Source: Rhodobacter sp.
Lineage (GTDB): Bacteria > Pseudomonadota > Alphaproteobacteria > Rhodobacterales > Rhodobacteraceae
DNA: 64,000 nucleotides
Reading direction: 5' to 3'
Assembly: GCA_027487575.1 (NCBI GenBank)
Contig: JAIYDJ010000075.1
Coordinates: 88,178 to 152,177 of the forward strand
Shown here: in pieces, positions 48,310-57,844 of the stretch
Numbering within the stretch: position 1 is the stretch's first letter
How the letters are laid out: every line of letters begins with the position of its first letter
Made by a program: the position numbers and the translations under genes
The notes under the pieces: model-generated
The model's input: the letters and a program-made list of their open reading frames with translations, nothing else
What the model was told of the DNA's origin: nothing
Databases searched by the model: none

Positions 48310-48604
48310 GATCGACCTGCTTGCCATGGGCATAGTTGGAAGGACCGCGCGTCCGGAACGCCTCGCGGAAGTGGATCGGTTCGGGGCCGTTCGGGCCGGG
48401 CCTTGCATCGGCGAGGTAGGCTCCGACGATGACCAGTTTCTGCGCCGCGCCGAACAAGAGGCGCAGCTGGGCATGCGCCTCATCCTCGATCAGTTCGGCC
48501 TCGTGGTGGTGGCGGGACCAGCGGTCATCCGCGGTCAGATAGACCACGTCGCCCAGACGCAGGTCGTTCGCGGTGACGACCTGGGGGGTAAATCGGCGGC
48601 TCAT
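48302..48604 (-). CDS. DUF2849 domain-containing protein
   Basis: FTPQVVTANDLRLGDVVYLTADDRWSR; between cobA and nirA-like gene. Confidence 0.85.
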   Translation of the reverse strand: MSRRFTPQVVTANDLRLGDVVYLTADDRWSRHHHEAELIEDEAHAQLRLLFGAAQKLVIVGAYLADARPGPNGPEPIHFREAFRTRGPSNYAHGKQVDHV

Positions 48605-49371
48605 GCGCGGACCTCGTTCAACTCGACAAGTGTGGCGGCCTGGCGCGGGGCCAGACCGTAAAGGATGATCGCGGGGCCGGTCAGCCGGGAAGCCACCTCG
48701 GGCAGGGTCGCCAGCGTGGCGGACAGGATGCGCTGGTCGGGACGCGAGACGTTCTCGCACAGGCTGACCGGGGTTGCGGGTGAGGCACCGTGCATCATCA
48801 GCCGCCCCTGGATGAACCGCGCTGATTTCTTGCCCATGTAGATCGCCGCCACCTCGCCCGGCCGGGCCAGCCCGCGCCAGTCCTGTTCGGCAAAGCCCTC
48901 CATGTCATGCCCGGTGACGATGCGCAGACTGGCGTTGCGGCCGCGGCGGGTCAGGGACTGGCCGATGGTCGCCGCCGCGACCGAAGCCGTGGTCAGCCCC
49001 GGCAGGATGGAAAAGCTGATCCCTGCCGCCTCCAAGGCTTCCATCTCTTCGTCGAGCCGACCAAAGATGCCGCAATCGCCGCCCTTCAGCCGGACGATCC
49101 GCGCGCCCGTCGCGGCCTCGGCCACCAGAACAGCGTTGATGTCGGACTGCGCCGTGGCCGGGCCGAACCCCTCCTTGCCGACGTCGATGCGGCGCGTCCG
49201 GGCCGGGATCAGCGCCAGCACCTCTGCCCCGACCAGCCGGTCATGGATCACCACCGCCGCCTCCTGCAGCGCCCGGTATGCGCCCAGCGTCAGATGTTGC
49301 GCCGACCCCGGCCCGGCCCCCACGAAGGTGACGGCGGCGGCGCTGGGGGCAAAGATGGGCAGATCGGTCAT
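48601..49371 (-). CDS. cobA: Uroporphyrinogen-III C-methyltransferase
   Basis: VGAGPGSAQHLTLGAYRALQEAAVVIHDRLV, RLKGGDCGIFGR. Confidence 0.94.
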   Translation of the reverse strand: MTDLPIFAPSAAAVTFVGAGPGSAQHLTLGAYRALQEAAVVIHDRLVGAEVLALIPARTRRIDVGKEGFGPATAQSDINAVLVAEAATGARIVRLKGGDCGIFGRLDEEMEALEAAGISFSILPGLTTASVAAATIGQSLTRRGRNASLRIVTGHDMEGFAEQDWRGLARPGEVAAIYMGKKSARFIQGRLMMHGASPATPVSLCENVSRPDQRILSATLATLPEVASRLTGPAIILYGLAPRQAATLVELNEVRA

Positions 49372-49441
49372 GGCGCTATCCTGAATGCTGCCCTCTATAT
49401 AGAAGATTATCCTGTTTCACGGCCAGATGCCCTTGCAGATA

Positions 49442-49455
49442 AGAACGATGGTTCT
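49442..49455. promoter_or_regulatory. Candidate operator AGAAC-GATG-GTTCT in cobA/lrp divergent promoter
   Basis: Perfect 5-bp inverted repeat ~50 bp upstream of Lrp-family start. Confidence 0.4.
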
Positions 49456-49505
49456 GATACTGCGGCGCAACAGAACGGCATTCCGCCGAATGGGGGCAAC
49501 AGCGA

Positions 49506-49985
49506 ATGGCTGTCCGGCTGGACGAGATCGACCGGAAAATCCTGACCGAACTGCAGCTCGATGCCAGCCAGTCGCTGGACGAGATTGCCCGCAAGGTCGG
49601 CTCTTCCAAGACGCCCGTTTGGAATCGCATCCGGCGGATGCGCGAGGCGGGCGTGATCGTGCAACAGACCACCGTCCTCGACCCCGAGGCTCTGGGGCTG
49701 GAGGCCTGCTTTTTCGTGCTGATCCGCACCAGCGAGCACGAGGCCGAATGGCAGCGCAAGTTCCTCAAGGCCCTGCTCGACCGCCCCGAGGTGATGGAGG
49801 CGCACCGGCTGGCGGGGGACATCGACTATATTCTCAAGGTCCGCGTCCGCAACGCCCGCGCCTATGACACCTTCTATCAGGCGCTGATCGCCGAAGTGCG
49901 GATCTATAACGTCACGGCACTCCTCAGCATGGAAGAGATCAAGTCGACCACCCTTTTGCCTCTGCTGCCCGCCGCCGTTCCCTGA
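49506..49985 (+). CDS. Lrp/AsnC family transcriptional regulator
   Basis: LDEIDRKILTELQLDASQSLDEIARKVGSSKTPVWNRIRRM HTH and RAM domain. Confidence 0.94.
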   Translation: MAVRLDEIDRKILTELQLDASQSLDEIARKVGSSKTPVWNRIRRMREAGVIVQQTTVLDPEALGLEACFFVLIRTSEHEAEWQRKFLKALLDRPEVMEAHRLAGDIDYILKVRVRNARAYDTFYQALIAEVRIYNVTALLSMEEIKSTTLLPLLPAAVP

Positions 49986-50077
49986 CGTTTGCGCGGGTGC
50001 AGGCCGGATGTGCGCGCCTGCCCCTGTTCAGCCGGGCCCGGTCGCGCCACATTTGTCGTCTGAAGAAGGAGACTGCG

Positions 50078-51016
50078 ATGAGCTGGAACCCCGCCCTCGA
50101 TCCCGACATCCCGTTCGGCGACGCCGTCGACGCGATCGAGACCGTCATCATCCCGCGCGCCCGCGATCTGGGCGGGTTCGAAGTGCGCCGCGCCCTGCCA
50201 TCGGCGCGGCGCCAGATGGTCGGGCCCTTCATCTTCTTCGACCAGATGGGCCCGGCCGAATTCCTGACCGGATCCGGCATCGACGTGCGTCCGCACCCCC
50301 ATATCGGGCTCGCCACCGTGACCTATCTGCTGAGGGGCCGCATCCACCACCGCGATTCGCTGGGCACCGATGCCTGGATCGCACCGGGAGAGGTCAACCT
50401 GATGGTGGCGGGGCAGGGGATCACCCATTCCGAACGGATGGATGGCCCGGCCCGCACCGCGCCGCAAAGCCTGTTCGGTTTGCAGACCTGGCTCGCCCTG
50501 CCCAGGGATCAGGAAGACGCCCCGGCCCGCTTTGTCAACGCCCCGGCCGCGGCACTGCCGCTGATCGAAGGCGAAGGCAAATCCGTGCGGCTGATCCTCG
50601 GCCATGCCTGGGGCGAACGCGCTCCGGTCGCGACACCGTCCGAAACGCTTTACGCCGATGCCACGCTGGCCCCCCACGCCCGCCTGCCGCTGCCCGACGA
50701 CCACGAGGATCGTGGAGCCTACATCCTGTCCGGCGAGGTCACTGTCGCAGGCCAGACTTTCGCGCCCGGCCGGATGCTTGTGTTTAGACCCGGCGATTCC
50801 CTTGGCCTGACGGCCGGTCCGCAGGGCGCGCGGCTGATGCTCCTGGGCGGCGCGACGATGGACGGGCCCCGCCACATCTGGTGGAACTTCGTCGCCTCCA
50901 GCAAGGACCGGATCGACGCAGCAAAAGAAGCCTGGCGCGCCGGAGACTGGGCATATGGCCGGTTCAGCCTGCCCCCCGGCGACAGTCAGGACTTCATCCC
51001 GGCCCCCGACACGTGA
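50078..51016 (+). CDS. Pirin family protein
   Basis: RRALPSARRQMVGPFIFFDQMGP, DVRPHPHIGLATVTYLLRGRIHHRDSLG, QGITHSE. Confidence 0.93.
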   Translation: MSWNPALDPDIPFGDAVDAIETVIIPRARDLGGFEVRRALPSARRQMVGPFIFFDQMGPAEFLTGSGIDVRPHPHIGLATVTYLLRGRIHHRDSLGTDAWIAPGEVNLMVAGQGITHSERMDGPARTAPQSLFGLQTWLALPRDQEDAPARFVNAPAAALPLIEGEGKSVRLILGHAWGERAPVATPSETLYADATLAPHARLPLPDDHEDRGAYILSGEVTVAGQTFAPGRMLVFRPGDSLGLTAGPQGARLMLLGGATMDGPRHIWWNFVASSKDRIDAAKEAWRAGDWAYGRFSLPPGDSQDFIPAPDT

Positions 51017-51025
51017 CCCAACCCC

Positions 51026-51079
51026 TTCATTTTCTGCTTGAAAATATCCCACGGGGGTGCGGGGGTGTGAAACCCCCGC
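51026..51079 (-). repeat. Dispersed repeat copy D (reverse orientation): CGGGGGTTTCACACCCCCGCACCCCCGTGGGATATTTTCAAGCAGAAAATGAA
   Basis: Directly readable; near-identical core to copies B and E. Confidence 0.8.
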
Positions 51080-51215
51080 GTCGCCCGAAGCCGCAGAACC
51101 GCCGCGTGCAAGAAAACGCGCGTGCCGTCAGAAACCCGGCAAAACCCGCTTGACGCGCCCCCACCCCCCGCATAATACACCCCAACGTTCGGGTCTCGAT
51201 CCAGCGCGGTAACGC

Positions 51216-51292
51216 GGGGTTGTAGCTCAGTTGGTTAGAGTATCGGCCTGTCACGCCGGGGGTCGCGGGTTCGAGCCCCGTCAACCTCGCCA
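51216..51292 (+). tRNA. tRNA-Asp (anticodon GTC), CCA encoded
   Basis: Acceptor GGGGTTG/CAACCTC, D-arm TAGCTCAGTTGGTTAGA, anticodon loop CTGTCAC, T-arm GGGTTCGAGCCCC, terminal GCCA. Confidence 0.96.
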
Positions 51293-51359
51293 AACCGCCG
51301 GATCGGCCCGAACGTAAAATCCAGTCCTTACCATTTCCAGGCCGCCGGGTTGCTATCCA

Positions 51360-51385
51360 TAGGATGGGCAATATTGCCCATCCTA
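51360..51385. repeat. Perfect 26-bp palindrome TAGGATGGGCAAT|ATTGCCCATCCTA
   Basis: Exact self-reverse-complement; overlaps the stop codon of the GNAT gene. Confidence 0.9.
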
Positions 51386-51817
51386 CAGGCCGATCCGATA
51401 CCGCACATGGCCGTCACTCGGGACGAAGCTGTCATAGAGCTTGCGTGCCCGCGCATTGTCCTGATCGGTGTGCCAGTACAGCCGCTGCCACCCCCGCGCC
51501 GCTGCAATCTGCCGCAGATCCTCGATCAACGCCCGCCCGATGCCCGTTCCCCGCGCGCCCGGCGCGACGAACAGGTCTTCCAGATAGCAGTCGTCGCCCA
51601 TGACCCAGGTCGACGGGTGGTGCTGGTGGATGGCAAAGCCCGCCACTTCCCCAGCAACTGCCAGTCGGGCCTTCAGCGGTGACTGCGGGTCCATCAGCCG
51701 GGCCCAGGTGAAATCGGTGATCTCGGGGTCAAGATCGACCCGGTAGAACGCCAGATACTGCGCCCAAAGGGCCCGCCATGCGGCCTCATCCGCCGGTTCT
51801 GCGTCGCGCAGGATCAT
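51383..51817 (-). CDS. GNAT family N-acetyltransferase
   Basis: LEDLFVAPGARGTGIGRALIEDL acetyl-CoA motif. Confidence 0.93.
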   Translation of the reverse strand: MILRDAEPADEAAWRALWAQYLAFYRVDLDPEITDFTWARLMDPQSPLKARLAVAGEVAGFAIHQHHPSTWVMGDDCYLEDLFVAPGARGTGIGRALIEDLRQIAAARGWQRLYWHTDQDNARARKLYDSFVPSDGHVRYRIGL

Positions 51818-53196
51818 GCGAGTTTCGCCAGCACACGCGCCCAGGACCGGATGCCGCGATGAAAGCTTTCCAGATCATACTTTTCATTCGGCGAATGGAT
51901 CTGGTCATCGTCGCGGCCAAAGCCCAGCAGCATCGCATCCATCCCCAGATGGGTCTTGAAATACCCCGCCACCGGAATCGATCCGCCCGCGCCGACGAAG
52001 GCCGCAGGCCGTCCCCATTCCTCGGTCAGCGCCGCCCGCGCCGCCGCGAAGGCCGGATTGTCCACTGACATGACGCTGGCGGGCGAATTGCCGTGGCCCT
52101 TGAATTCGACCGTCACATCGCCCGGCAGTTGTGCCTGCACCCAAGCCCGAAACGCCTCGCGGATCGCAAAGGGGTCCTGCGCGCCGACCAGACGGAAGCT
52201 GACCTTGGCATGGGCCTCACCGGGCAGCACGGTCTTGAACCCGTCGCCCGTGTAGCCGCCCCAGATGCCGTTCACCTCCGCCGTGGGCCTCGACCAGATC
52301 ATCTCGAGCGGGGTGCGGTCCACCTCGCCGGCAGGAACCGACAGCCCGATGTCGCCCAGAAACCGCGCGTGATCGAAGGACAGCGCCTGCCACTGCTGGC
52401 GGATGGCATCGGGCAGTTCCGTGACACCGTCATAGAACCCCGGCACCTGCACCCGGCCGGCATCGTCGTGCAGCCCGGCCAGAATCCGGCTCAGAACCCG
52501 GATCGGATTGGCCGCCAACCCGCCGTACATGCCGGAATGCAGGTCGCGGCTGGCCGCGCGGATCGTCAGTTCCTCGCCCAGCAATCCGCGCAGCATCGTG
52601 ACGATCGCGGGATCGGTCCCCTGAAACAGCCCGGTGTCACAGATCAGCGCGATGTCCGCGGTCAGTTCTGCCTTGTTGTCCTGCAGGAACCCGACCATCG
52701 ACGGCGATCCCGATTCCTCTTCCCCCTCCAGAAACACCGTCAACCGGCAGGGCAGGGCGCCGTGCACCTCCACCCAGGCCCGGCACGCCTCCAGGAACGT
52801 CATCAACTGCCCCTTGTCATCGGACGCCCCGCGCGCCCGGATGACCTTGCCCTTAGGGCCGTCCTGCAATTCGGGGTCGAACGGATCGCGGTCCCACAGC
52901 GACAGCGGATCAACGGGTTGCACGTCATAATGGCCGTAGAACAGCAGATGTGGCCCGCCCGCTCCGCCATGCCCTACCACCATCGGATGCCCCGGCGTCG
53001 GCCGGGCGGCCGCGACAAAGCCCAGCGACTGCAGGTCCGCCACCAGCCAGTCCGCCGCCCGCGCGCAATCGGGCGCGTAGGCGGGATCGGTCGAAATCGA
53101 CGGGATGCGCAGCAGGTCCATCAGCCGGTCCAGCGCCTCGGGCAGGGTGGCGTCGATCCGGGCCAGAACAGGGTCTAGAACGTGGGGGGCGGTCAT
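51814..53196 (-). CDS. M20/M25/M40 family metallopeptidase (dipeptidase)
   Basis: LLFYGHYDVQPVDP, GASDDKGQL, EGEEESGSP; ATG at 53196. Confidence 0.93.
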   Translation of the reverse strand: MTAPHVLDPVLARIDATLPEALDRLMDLLRIPSISTDPAYAPDCARAADWLVADLQSLGFVAAARPTPGHPMVVGHGGAGGPHLLFYGHYDVQPVDPLSLWDRDPFDPELQDGPKGKVIRARGASDDKGQLMTFLEACRAWVEVHGALPCRLTVFLEGEEESGSPSMVGFLQDNKAELTADIALICDTGLFQGTDPAIVTMLRGLLGEELTIRAASRDLHSGMYGGLAANPIRVLSRILAGLHDDAGRVQVPGFYDGVTELPDAIRQQWQALSFDHARFLGDIGLSVPAGEVDRTPLEMIWSRPTAEVNGIWGGYTGDGFKTVLPGEAHAKVSFRLVGAQDPFAIREAFRAWVQAQLPGDVTVEFKGHGNSPASVMSVDNPAFAAARAALTEEWGRPAAFVGAGGSIPVAGYFKTHLGMDAMLLGFGRDDDQIHSPNEKYDLESFHRGIRSWARVLAKLA

Positions 53197-53307
53197 CGGC
53201 GTCTCCAATTCGTGATCAGGCGTGCAGCCTAGCAGCGCCATCCCCCCTGTCCACCCCGGGCGGCATCGGTTACACCCGTGCGGATTTTTGCAGCCAAAGG
53301 AGTTGCG

Positions 53308-53865
53308 ATGAAAACCGCCCTGGTCCTGACCCTGATTGCCGCGACCGCCGCCATGGCGCAGGCCGACCCGCTGACCGGGCGCGAGGCGCGCAAGGTGCTG
53401 TTTGCCCCCAAGGGGGCTTCGGTCGAGATGAAGCCCGACTCGGGCCTGTCCGAACAGGACCAGACGGTGCTGGCCTCGGTTGCAGGCACGCAGCCCTACT
53501 ACGGGGCCATCGCGATCAGCCCGGACGAGGGTCTTATGTCCGAAGCGACCGTCGCCGCCGCGAGCCACCATGACACCGCCGCAGCCGAAGCCGCCGCACT
53601 GGCCGATTGCGATGCCAAGAAAACCGGGCGCAAGCCCTGTGTGATCGCCGCCCTGATCCGCCCGGAAGGGTACGAGCCGCGCCCCTTGCAACTGTCGGTC
53701 GAGGCGACGGCGGCCCTGCGCGCCGACTACCCCGGCAAGGGCGGCGCGCTGGCGGTTTCCGACACGACCGGGGCCTGGGGCATCGGCGAGGGGGCCGAGG
53801 CCGCCGTGTCCGCCTGTGCATCGAAGGGCGGGGCGACCGACTGTGTCGTCGTCATTCAGGACTGA
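53308..53865 (+). CDS. Hypothetical secreted protein upstream of hemA
   Basis: Signal peptide MKTALVLTLIAATAAMAQA; 185 aa. Confidence 0.7.
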   Translation: MKTALVLTLIAATAAMAQADPLTGREARKVLFAPKGASVEMKPDSGLSEQDQTVLASVAGTQPYYGAIAISPDEGLMSEATVAAASHHDTAAAEAAALADCDAKKTGRKPCVIAALIRPEGYEPRPLQLSVEATAALRADYPGKGGALAVSDTTGAWGIGEGAEAAVSACASKGGATDCVVVIQD

Positions 53866-53925
53866 CGCGAAGCAAAACGGGTTGCCGCCCCCAGCGGCAA
53901 TATGCCATGTGCCTCTCGCCCGCAT

Positions 53926-53939
53926 TTGATGCAAATCAA
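53926..53939. promoter_or_regulatory. FNR/FnrL box TTGAT-GCAA-ATCAA
   Basis: Exact consensus TTGATN4ATCAA 98 bp upstream of hemA start. Confidence 0.85.
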
Positions 53940-54037
53940 AGTCCAAGGCCGTCTGATCGTGCAAACCGCCCGTCAGGGAAACGACCCGACTGCCCGCCCA
54001 GCCCGCGCCGGTTTGCCGGATGCGCCAGGAGAACCGG

Positions 54038-55261
54038 ATGACCTACGACCACGCGCTTGACGCCGCCCTGAACCGCCTGCACGACGAAGGCCGCTACCGG
54101 ACCTTCATCGACATCGAGCGTCGGCGTGGTCACTACCCGCATGCCGTCTGGACGCGGCCCGATGGCTCCGAGAAAGAGATCACCGTCTGGTGCGGCAACG
54201 ACTATCTTGGCATGGGACAGCATCCGCAGGTCCTTGCCGCGATGCACGAAGCCCTGGAGGCGACAGGCGCAGGTTCGGGCGGAACGCGCAACATCTCGGG
54301 CACCACCGTTTATCACAAGCGGCTGGAGGCTGAACTGGCCGACCTGCACCGCAAGGAAGCCGCGCTGATCTTCACGTCGGCCTATGTCGCCAACGATGCC
54401 ACGCTGTCGACCCTGCCCAGAATTTTCCCCGGCCTGATCATCTATTCCGACGCGCTGAACCATGCTTCGATGATCGAGGGCATCCGGCGCAACGGCGGCG
54501 CGCGGCGCATCTTCCGCCACAACGATCTGGCCCATCTGCGCGAGTTGCTGGCCGCCGATGATCCCGCAGCGCCCAAGATGATCGCCTTCGAGTCGATCTA
54601 TTCGATGGACGGCGATTTCGGCCCGATCAAGGCGATCTGCGATCTGGCCGACGAGTTCAACGCGCTGACCTACATCGACGAGGTGCACGCCGTCGGCATG
54701 TACGGACCGCGGGGCGCGGGCGTGGCCGAACGGGACGGCCAGATGGCGCGGATCGACATCGTCAACGGCACTTTGGCCAAGGCCTACGGGGTGTTCGGCG
54801 GGTACATTGCTGCAAGTGCGAAGATGGTCGATGCGGTGCGCAGCTATGCGCCGGGCTTCATCTTCACCACCTCCTTGCCCCCCGCGATTGCGGCCGGTGC
54901 GGCGGTGTCGGTGAACGTGCTGAAGACCGCGCAGCACCTGCGCGACGCCCAGCAGACCAATGCCCGCATCCTCAAGATGCGGCTCAAGGGTCTGGGCATG
55001 CCGATCATCGACAATGGCACGCATATTGTGCCGGTGCATGTCGGCGACCCCATCCATTGCAAGATGCTGTCGGACATGCTGCTGGAAACCTATGGCATCT
55101 ACGTGCAGCCGATCAACTTTCCGACCGTTCCGCGCGGCACTGAACGGCTTCGGTTCACTCCCTCTCCGGTGCACGATTCACGGCAGATCGACCACCTTGT
55201 GCGGGCGATGGATGCACTCTGGGGGCACTGCGCGCTGAATCGCGCCGAACTCAGCGCGTGA
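54038..55261 (+). CDS. hemA: 5-aminolevulinate synthase
   Basis: [43 protein letters not shown] motif. Confidence 0.97.
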   Translation: MTYDHALDAALNRLHDEGRYRTFIDIERRRGHYPHAVWTRPDGSEKEITVWCGNDYLGMGQHPQVLAAMHEALEATGAGSGGTRNISGTTVYHKRLEAELADLHRKEAALIFTSAYVANDATLSTLPRIFPGLIIYSDALNHASMIEGIRRNGGARRIFRHNDLAHLRELLAADDPAAPKMIAFESIYSMDGDFGPIKAICDLADEFNALTYIDEVHAVGMYGPRGAGVAERDGQMARIDIVNGTLAKAYGVFGGYIAASAKMVDAVRSYAPGFIFTTSLPPAIAAGAAVSVNVLKTAQHLRDAQQTNARILKMRLKGLGMPIIDNGTHIVPVHVGDPIHCKMLSDMLLETYGIYVQPINFPTVPRGTERLRFTPSPVHDSRQIDHLVRAMDALWGHCALNRAELSA

Positions 55262-55374
55262 CCCATCTCGCATGTGCAAAATCACTTGCCCTGTGCTAGC
55301 GTTTCCTCAATACGACAGAAAATGAGTCGATAGGCGGCGAGTCGTCGGATCGAGGCGGGGATGGGGCAAGGCGC

Positions 55375-56550
55375 ATGATCGGTTGGAGGTCTAAGACCCC
55401 GACGCTGGAAGCGGACAAGCCGAAAGGCTTTGATGATTTCGAACTGCGTCTTGGCGATCTCATGCGCGGTGAACGGGCGACCATGGGCAAGTCCCTGCTG
55501 GACGTTCAGCGCGAATTGAAGATCAAGGCGACCTACATTGCCGCCATCGAGAACGCCGATGTGTCGGCCTTCGAGACGCAGGGGTTCGTCGCGGGCTACG
55601 TTCGGTCCTACGCCCGCTATCTCGGTATGAACCCGGACGATGCCTTTGCGAAATTCTGCAAGGAAGCGAAGTTCCAGGTCGCGCACGGCATGTCCGCAGC
55701 CGCCTCTACCGCCTCGGTCAGCGGCGCGCGCAGCAGGGCGGCGGCGGCCGAATACCATGAACCCCTTGCCAATCCGAATGCCAGTTTCGTGCCGCGCGCC
55801 GAATCCGCCTTCGCGCGGATCGAACCGGGTGCGGTGGGATCGGTGGCGGTTCTGATCGCCCTGATCTGCGCGCTTGGCTATGGGGGCTGGTCCGTCCTGC
55901 AGGAAGTGCAGCGCGTGCAACTGGCCCCTGTCGACGAAGCCCCCAGCGTGGTGGCCGAGATTGACCCGCTGGGCAACGTCAAGGGCGACGCCCCATTGGT
56001 CCGGTCGGCCCCGGGAGCCGAACAGACGGCGGAAAACGCCGAGATCGTGGACAGGCTTTATCGCCCCGAGGCGCTGGATGTGCCGGTGCTGACGTCGCGC
56101 GATGGACCGATCGCCGCGATCAATCCGCGCGGAACCGGCGTTCTGGCCACGGTCGAACCGGCCGAGGCGCTGGTCGAAGAACCGCTGCAGGTGGTGGCCG
56201 AAGCCAATCCGGGGGTCGAGGTTCTGGCGGTCCGGCCTTCGTGGGTTCGGGTGTCTTCGGCGGACGGGACTGTCCTGTTCGAAAAGATTCTCGACGCCGG
56301 TGAACGCTATGTCGTGCCCGCGCTGGAAGAGGCGCCGCTGTTGCGGTCGGGCAATTCGGGATCGATCTACTTTTCGGTGAACGGCAAGACCTATGGCCCG
56401 GCCGCCCCCGGTGCGCAGGTGATCAAGAACATCGCGCTGACCCCCGATGCGCTGACAGCGACCTATGCCGAGGCGGTCCTGACCGACGACGCAGACCTTG
56501 CGCAGTTCGTCACGGTCGAGGCGGCGCTGCCTGCGGTGCCGACCGAATAG
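55375..56550 (+). CDS. RodZ-like protein (HTH + TM + DUF4115)
   Basis: HTH ALDVQRELKIKATYIAAIE, YVRSYARYLGMNPD, single TM, C-terminal DUF4115-like SWVRVSSADGTVLFEKIL. Confidence 0.87.
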   Translation: MIGWRSKTPTLEADKPKGFDDFELRLGDLMRGERATMGKSLLDVQRELKIKATYIAAIENADVSAFETQGFVAGYVRSYARYLGMNPDDAFAKFCKEAKFQVAHGMSAAASTASVSGARSRAAAAEYHEPLANPNASFVPRAESAFARIEPGAVGSVAVLIALICALGYGGWSVLQEVQRVQLAPVDEAPSVVAEIDPLGNVKGDAPLVRSAPGAEQTAENAEIVDRLYRPEALDVPVLTSRDGPIAAINPRGTGVLATVEPAEALVEEPLQVVAEANPGVEVLAVRPSWVRVSSADGTVLFEKILDAGERYVVPALEEAPLLRSGNSGSIYFSVNGKTYGPAAPGAQVIKNIALTPDALTATYAEAVLTDDADLAQFVTVEAALPAVPTE

Positions 56551-56619
56551 CATCGGCGGCGGTTGCCGAACGCGCGGCATCACCCTATCCTGACGGCAAA
56601 CGCAGTGCAGGAGCGCGCC

Positions 56620-57744
56620 TTGACCCACAATCCGATCCGCCCATGGCGCAACATCGACCGCCGACCGTCGCGGCAGATCCGGGTCGGCAAGGTTCTGGTC
56701 GGCGGTGACGCGCCGATCTCGGTCCAGACGATGACCAACACGCTGACCACCGACATTGCCGGAACGCTGGAGCAGATCCAGCGGTGCGCCATCGCCGGGG
56801 CCGATATCGTCCGCGTGTCCACCCCGGACGAGGAAAGCACGGCGGCGCTGAAACACATCATCGCCGAAAGCCCGGTTCCGATCGTGGCCGATATCCATTT
56901 CCATTACAAACGCGCCATCGAAGCGGCCGAGGCCGGGGCAGCTTGCCTGCGGATCAACCCCGGCAACATCGGCGATGCGCGGCGGGTCGCCGAAGTGGTG
57001 AAGGCCGCAAAGGACCACGGCTGTTCGATCCGCATCGGCGTCAACGCGGGCAGTCTGGAAAAGCACCTGCTGGACAAATATGGCGAGCCTTGCCCCGATG
57101 CGATGGTCGAATCTGGGCTGGACCATATCAAGCTGTTGCAGGACAACGATTTTCACGAATTCAAGATCAGCGTGAAGGCGTCTGACGTTTTCATGGCCGC
57201 CGCCGCCTATCAGCAGCTTGCCGGCGTAACCGATGCCCCGATCCACCTTGGGATCACCGAGGCGGGTGGACTGCAGTCGGGCACCGTCAAATCCGCCATC
57301 GGGCTTGGGTCCCTCCTGTGGTTCGGCATCGGCGACACGATCCGGGTGTCATTGTCCGCCGACCCGGTCGAAGAGGTGAAGGTCGGCTTCGAAATCCTGA
57401 AATCCCTTGGCCTACGGCATCGCGGCGTCACCATCATTTCCTGCCCGTCCTGCGCGCGGCAGGGGTTTGACGTGATCAAGACCGTGACCGCGCTGGAAAA
57501 CCGGCTTGCGCACATCACGACGTCCCTGTCGCTCAGCATCATCGGCTGCGTGGTCAACGGGCCCGGAGAGGCGCTGATGACCGACATCGGCTTTACCGGC
57601 GGCGGGGCGGGGTCGGGCATGGTCTATCTTGCGGGAAAGCAGCACCACAAACTGGGCAACGACCGGATGATCGACCACATCGTCGAACTGGTCGAGGCGA
57701 AAGCAGCCGAGATCGAGGCGCGGGCCGCCGAAGCCGCAGAATAG
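56620..57744 (+). CDS. ispG: 4-hydroxy-3-methylbut-2-en-1-yl diphosphate synthase
   Basis: [44 protein letters not shown] start preceded by CAGGAG. Confidence 0.95.
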   Translation: MTHNPIRPWRNIDRRPSRQIRVGKVLVGGDAPISVQTMTNTLTTDIAGTLEQIQRCAIAGADIVRVSTPDEESTAALKHIIAESPVPIVADIHFHYKRAIEAAEAGAACLRINPGNIGDARRVAEVVKAAKDHGCSIRIGVNAGSLEKHLLDKYGEPCPDAMVESGLDHIKLLQDNDFHEFKISVKASDVFMAAAAYQQLAGVTDAPIHLGITEAGGLQSGTVKSAIGLGSLLWFGIGDTIRVSLSADPVEEVKVGFEILKSLGLRHRGVTIISCPSCARQGFDVIKTVTALENRLAHITTSLSLSIIGCVVNGPGEALMTDIGFTGGGAGSGMVYLAGKQHHKLGNDRMIDHIVELVEAKAAEIEARAAEAAE

Positions 57745-57756
57745 CGGTCCCCGGCT

Positions 57757-57807
57757 TCTTCTCTGCACAAGTATCCCACGGGGGTGCGGGGGTGTGAAAC
57801 CCCCGCC
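57757..57807 (-). repeat. Dispersed repeat copy E (reverse orientation): CGGGGGTTTCACACCCCCGCACCCCCGTGGGATACTTGTGCAGAGAAGAA
   Basis: Core identical to copy D over ~35 nt. Confidence 0.8.
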
Positions 57808-57844
57808 CTTTTGCCGACCCGCAGCCCGATTCCGCAGCCCGGCC

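Noticed and set aside
55314-55326. gacagaaaatgag upstream of the rodZ-like gene, identical to the tail of repeat copy B
   Set aside because: Only 13 nt, lacks the GC hairpin and GGATATT core; insufficient to call another repeat copy
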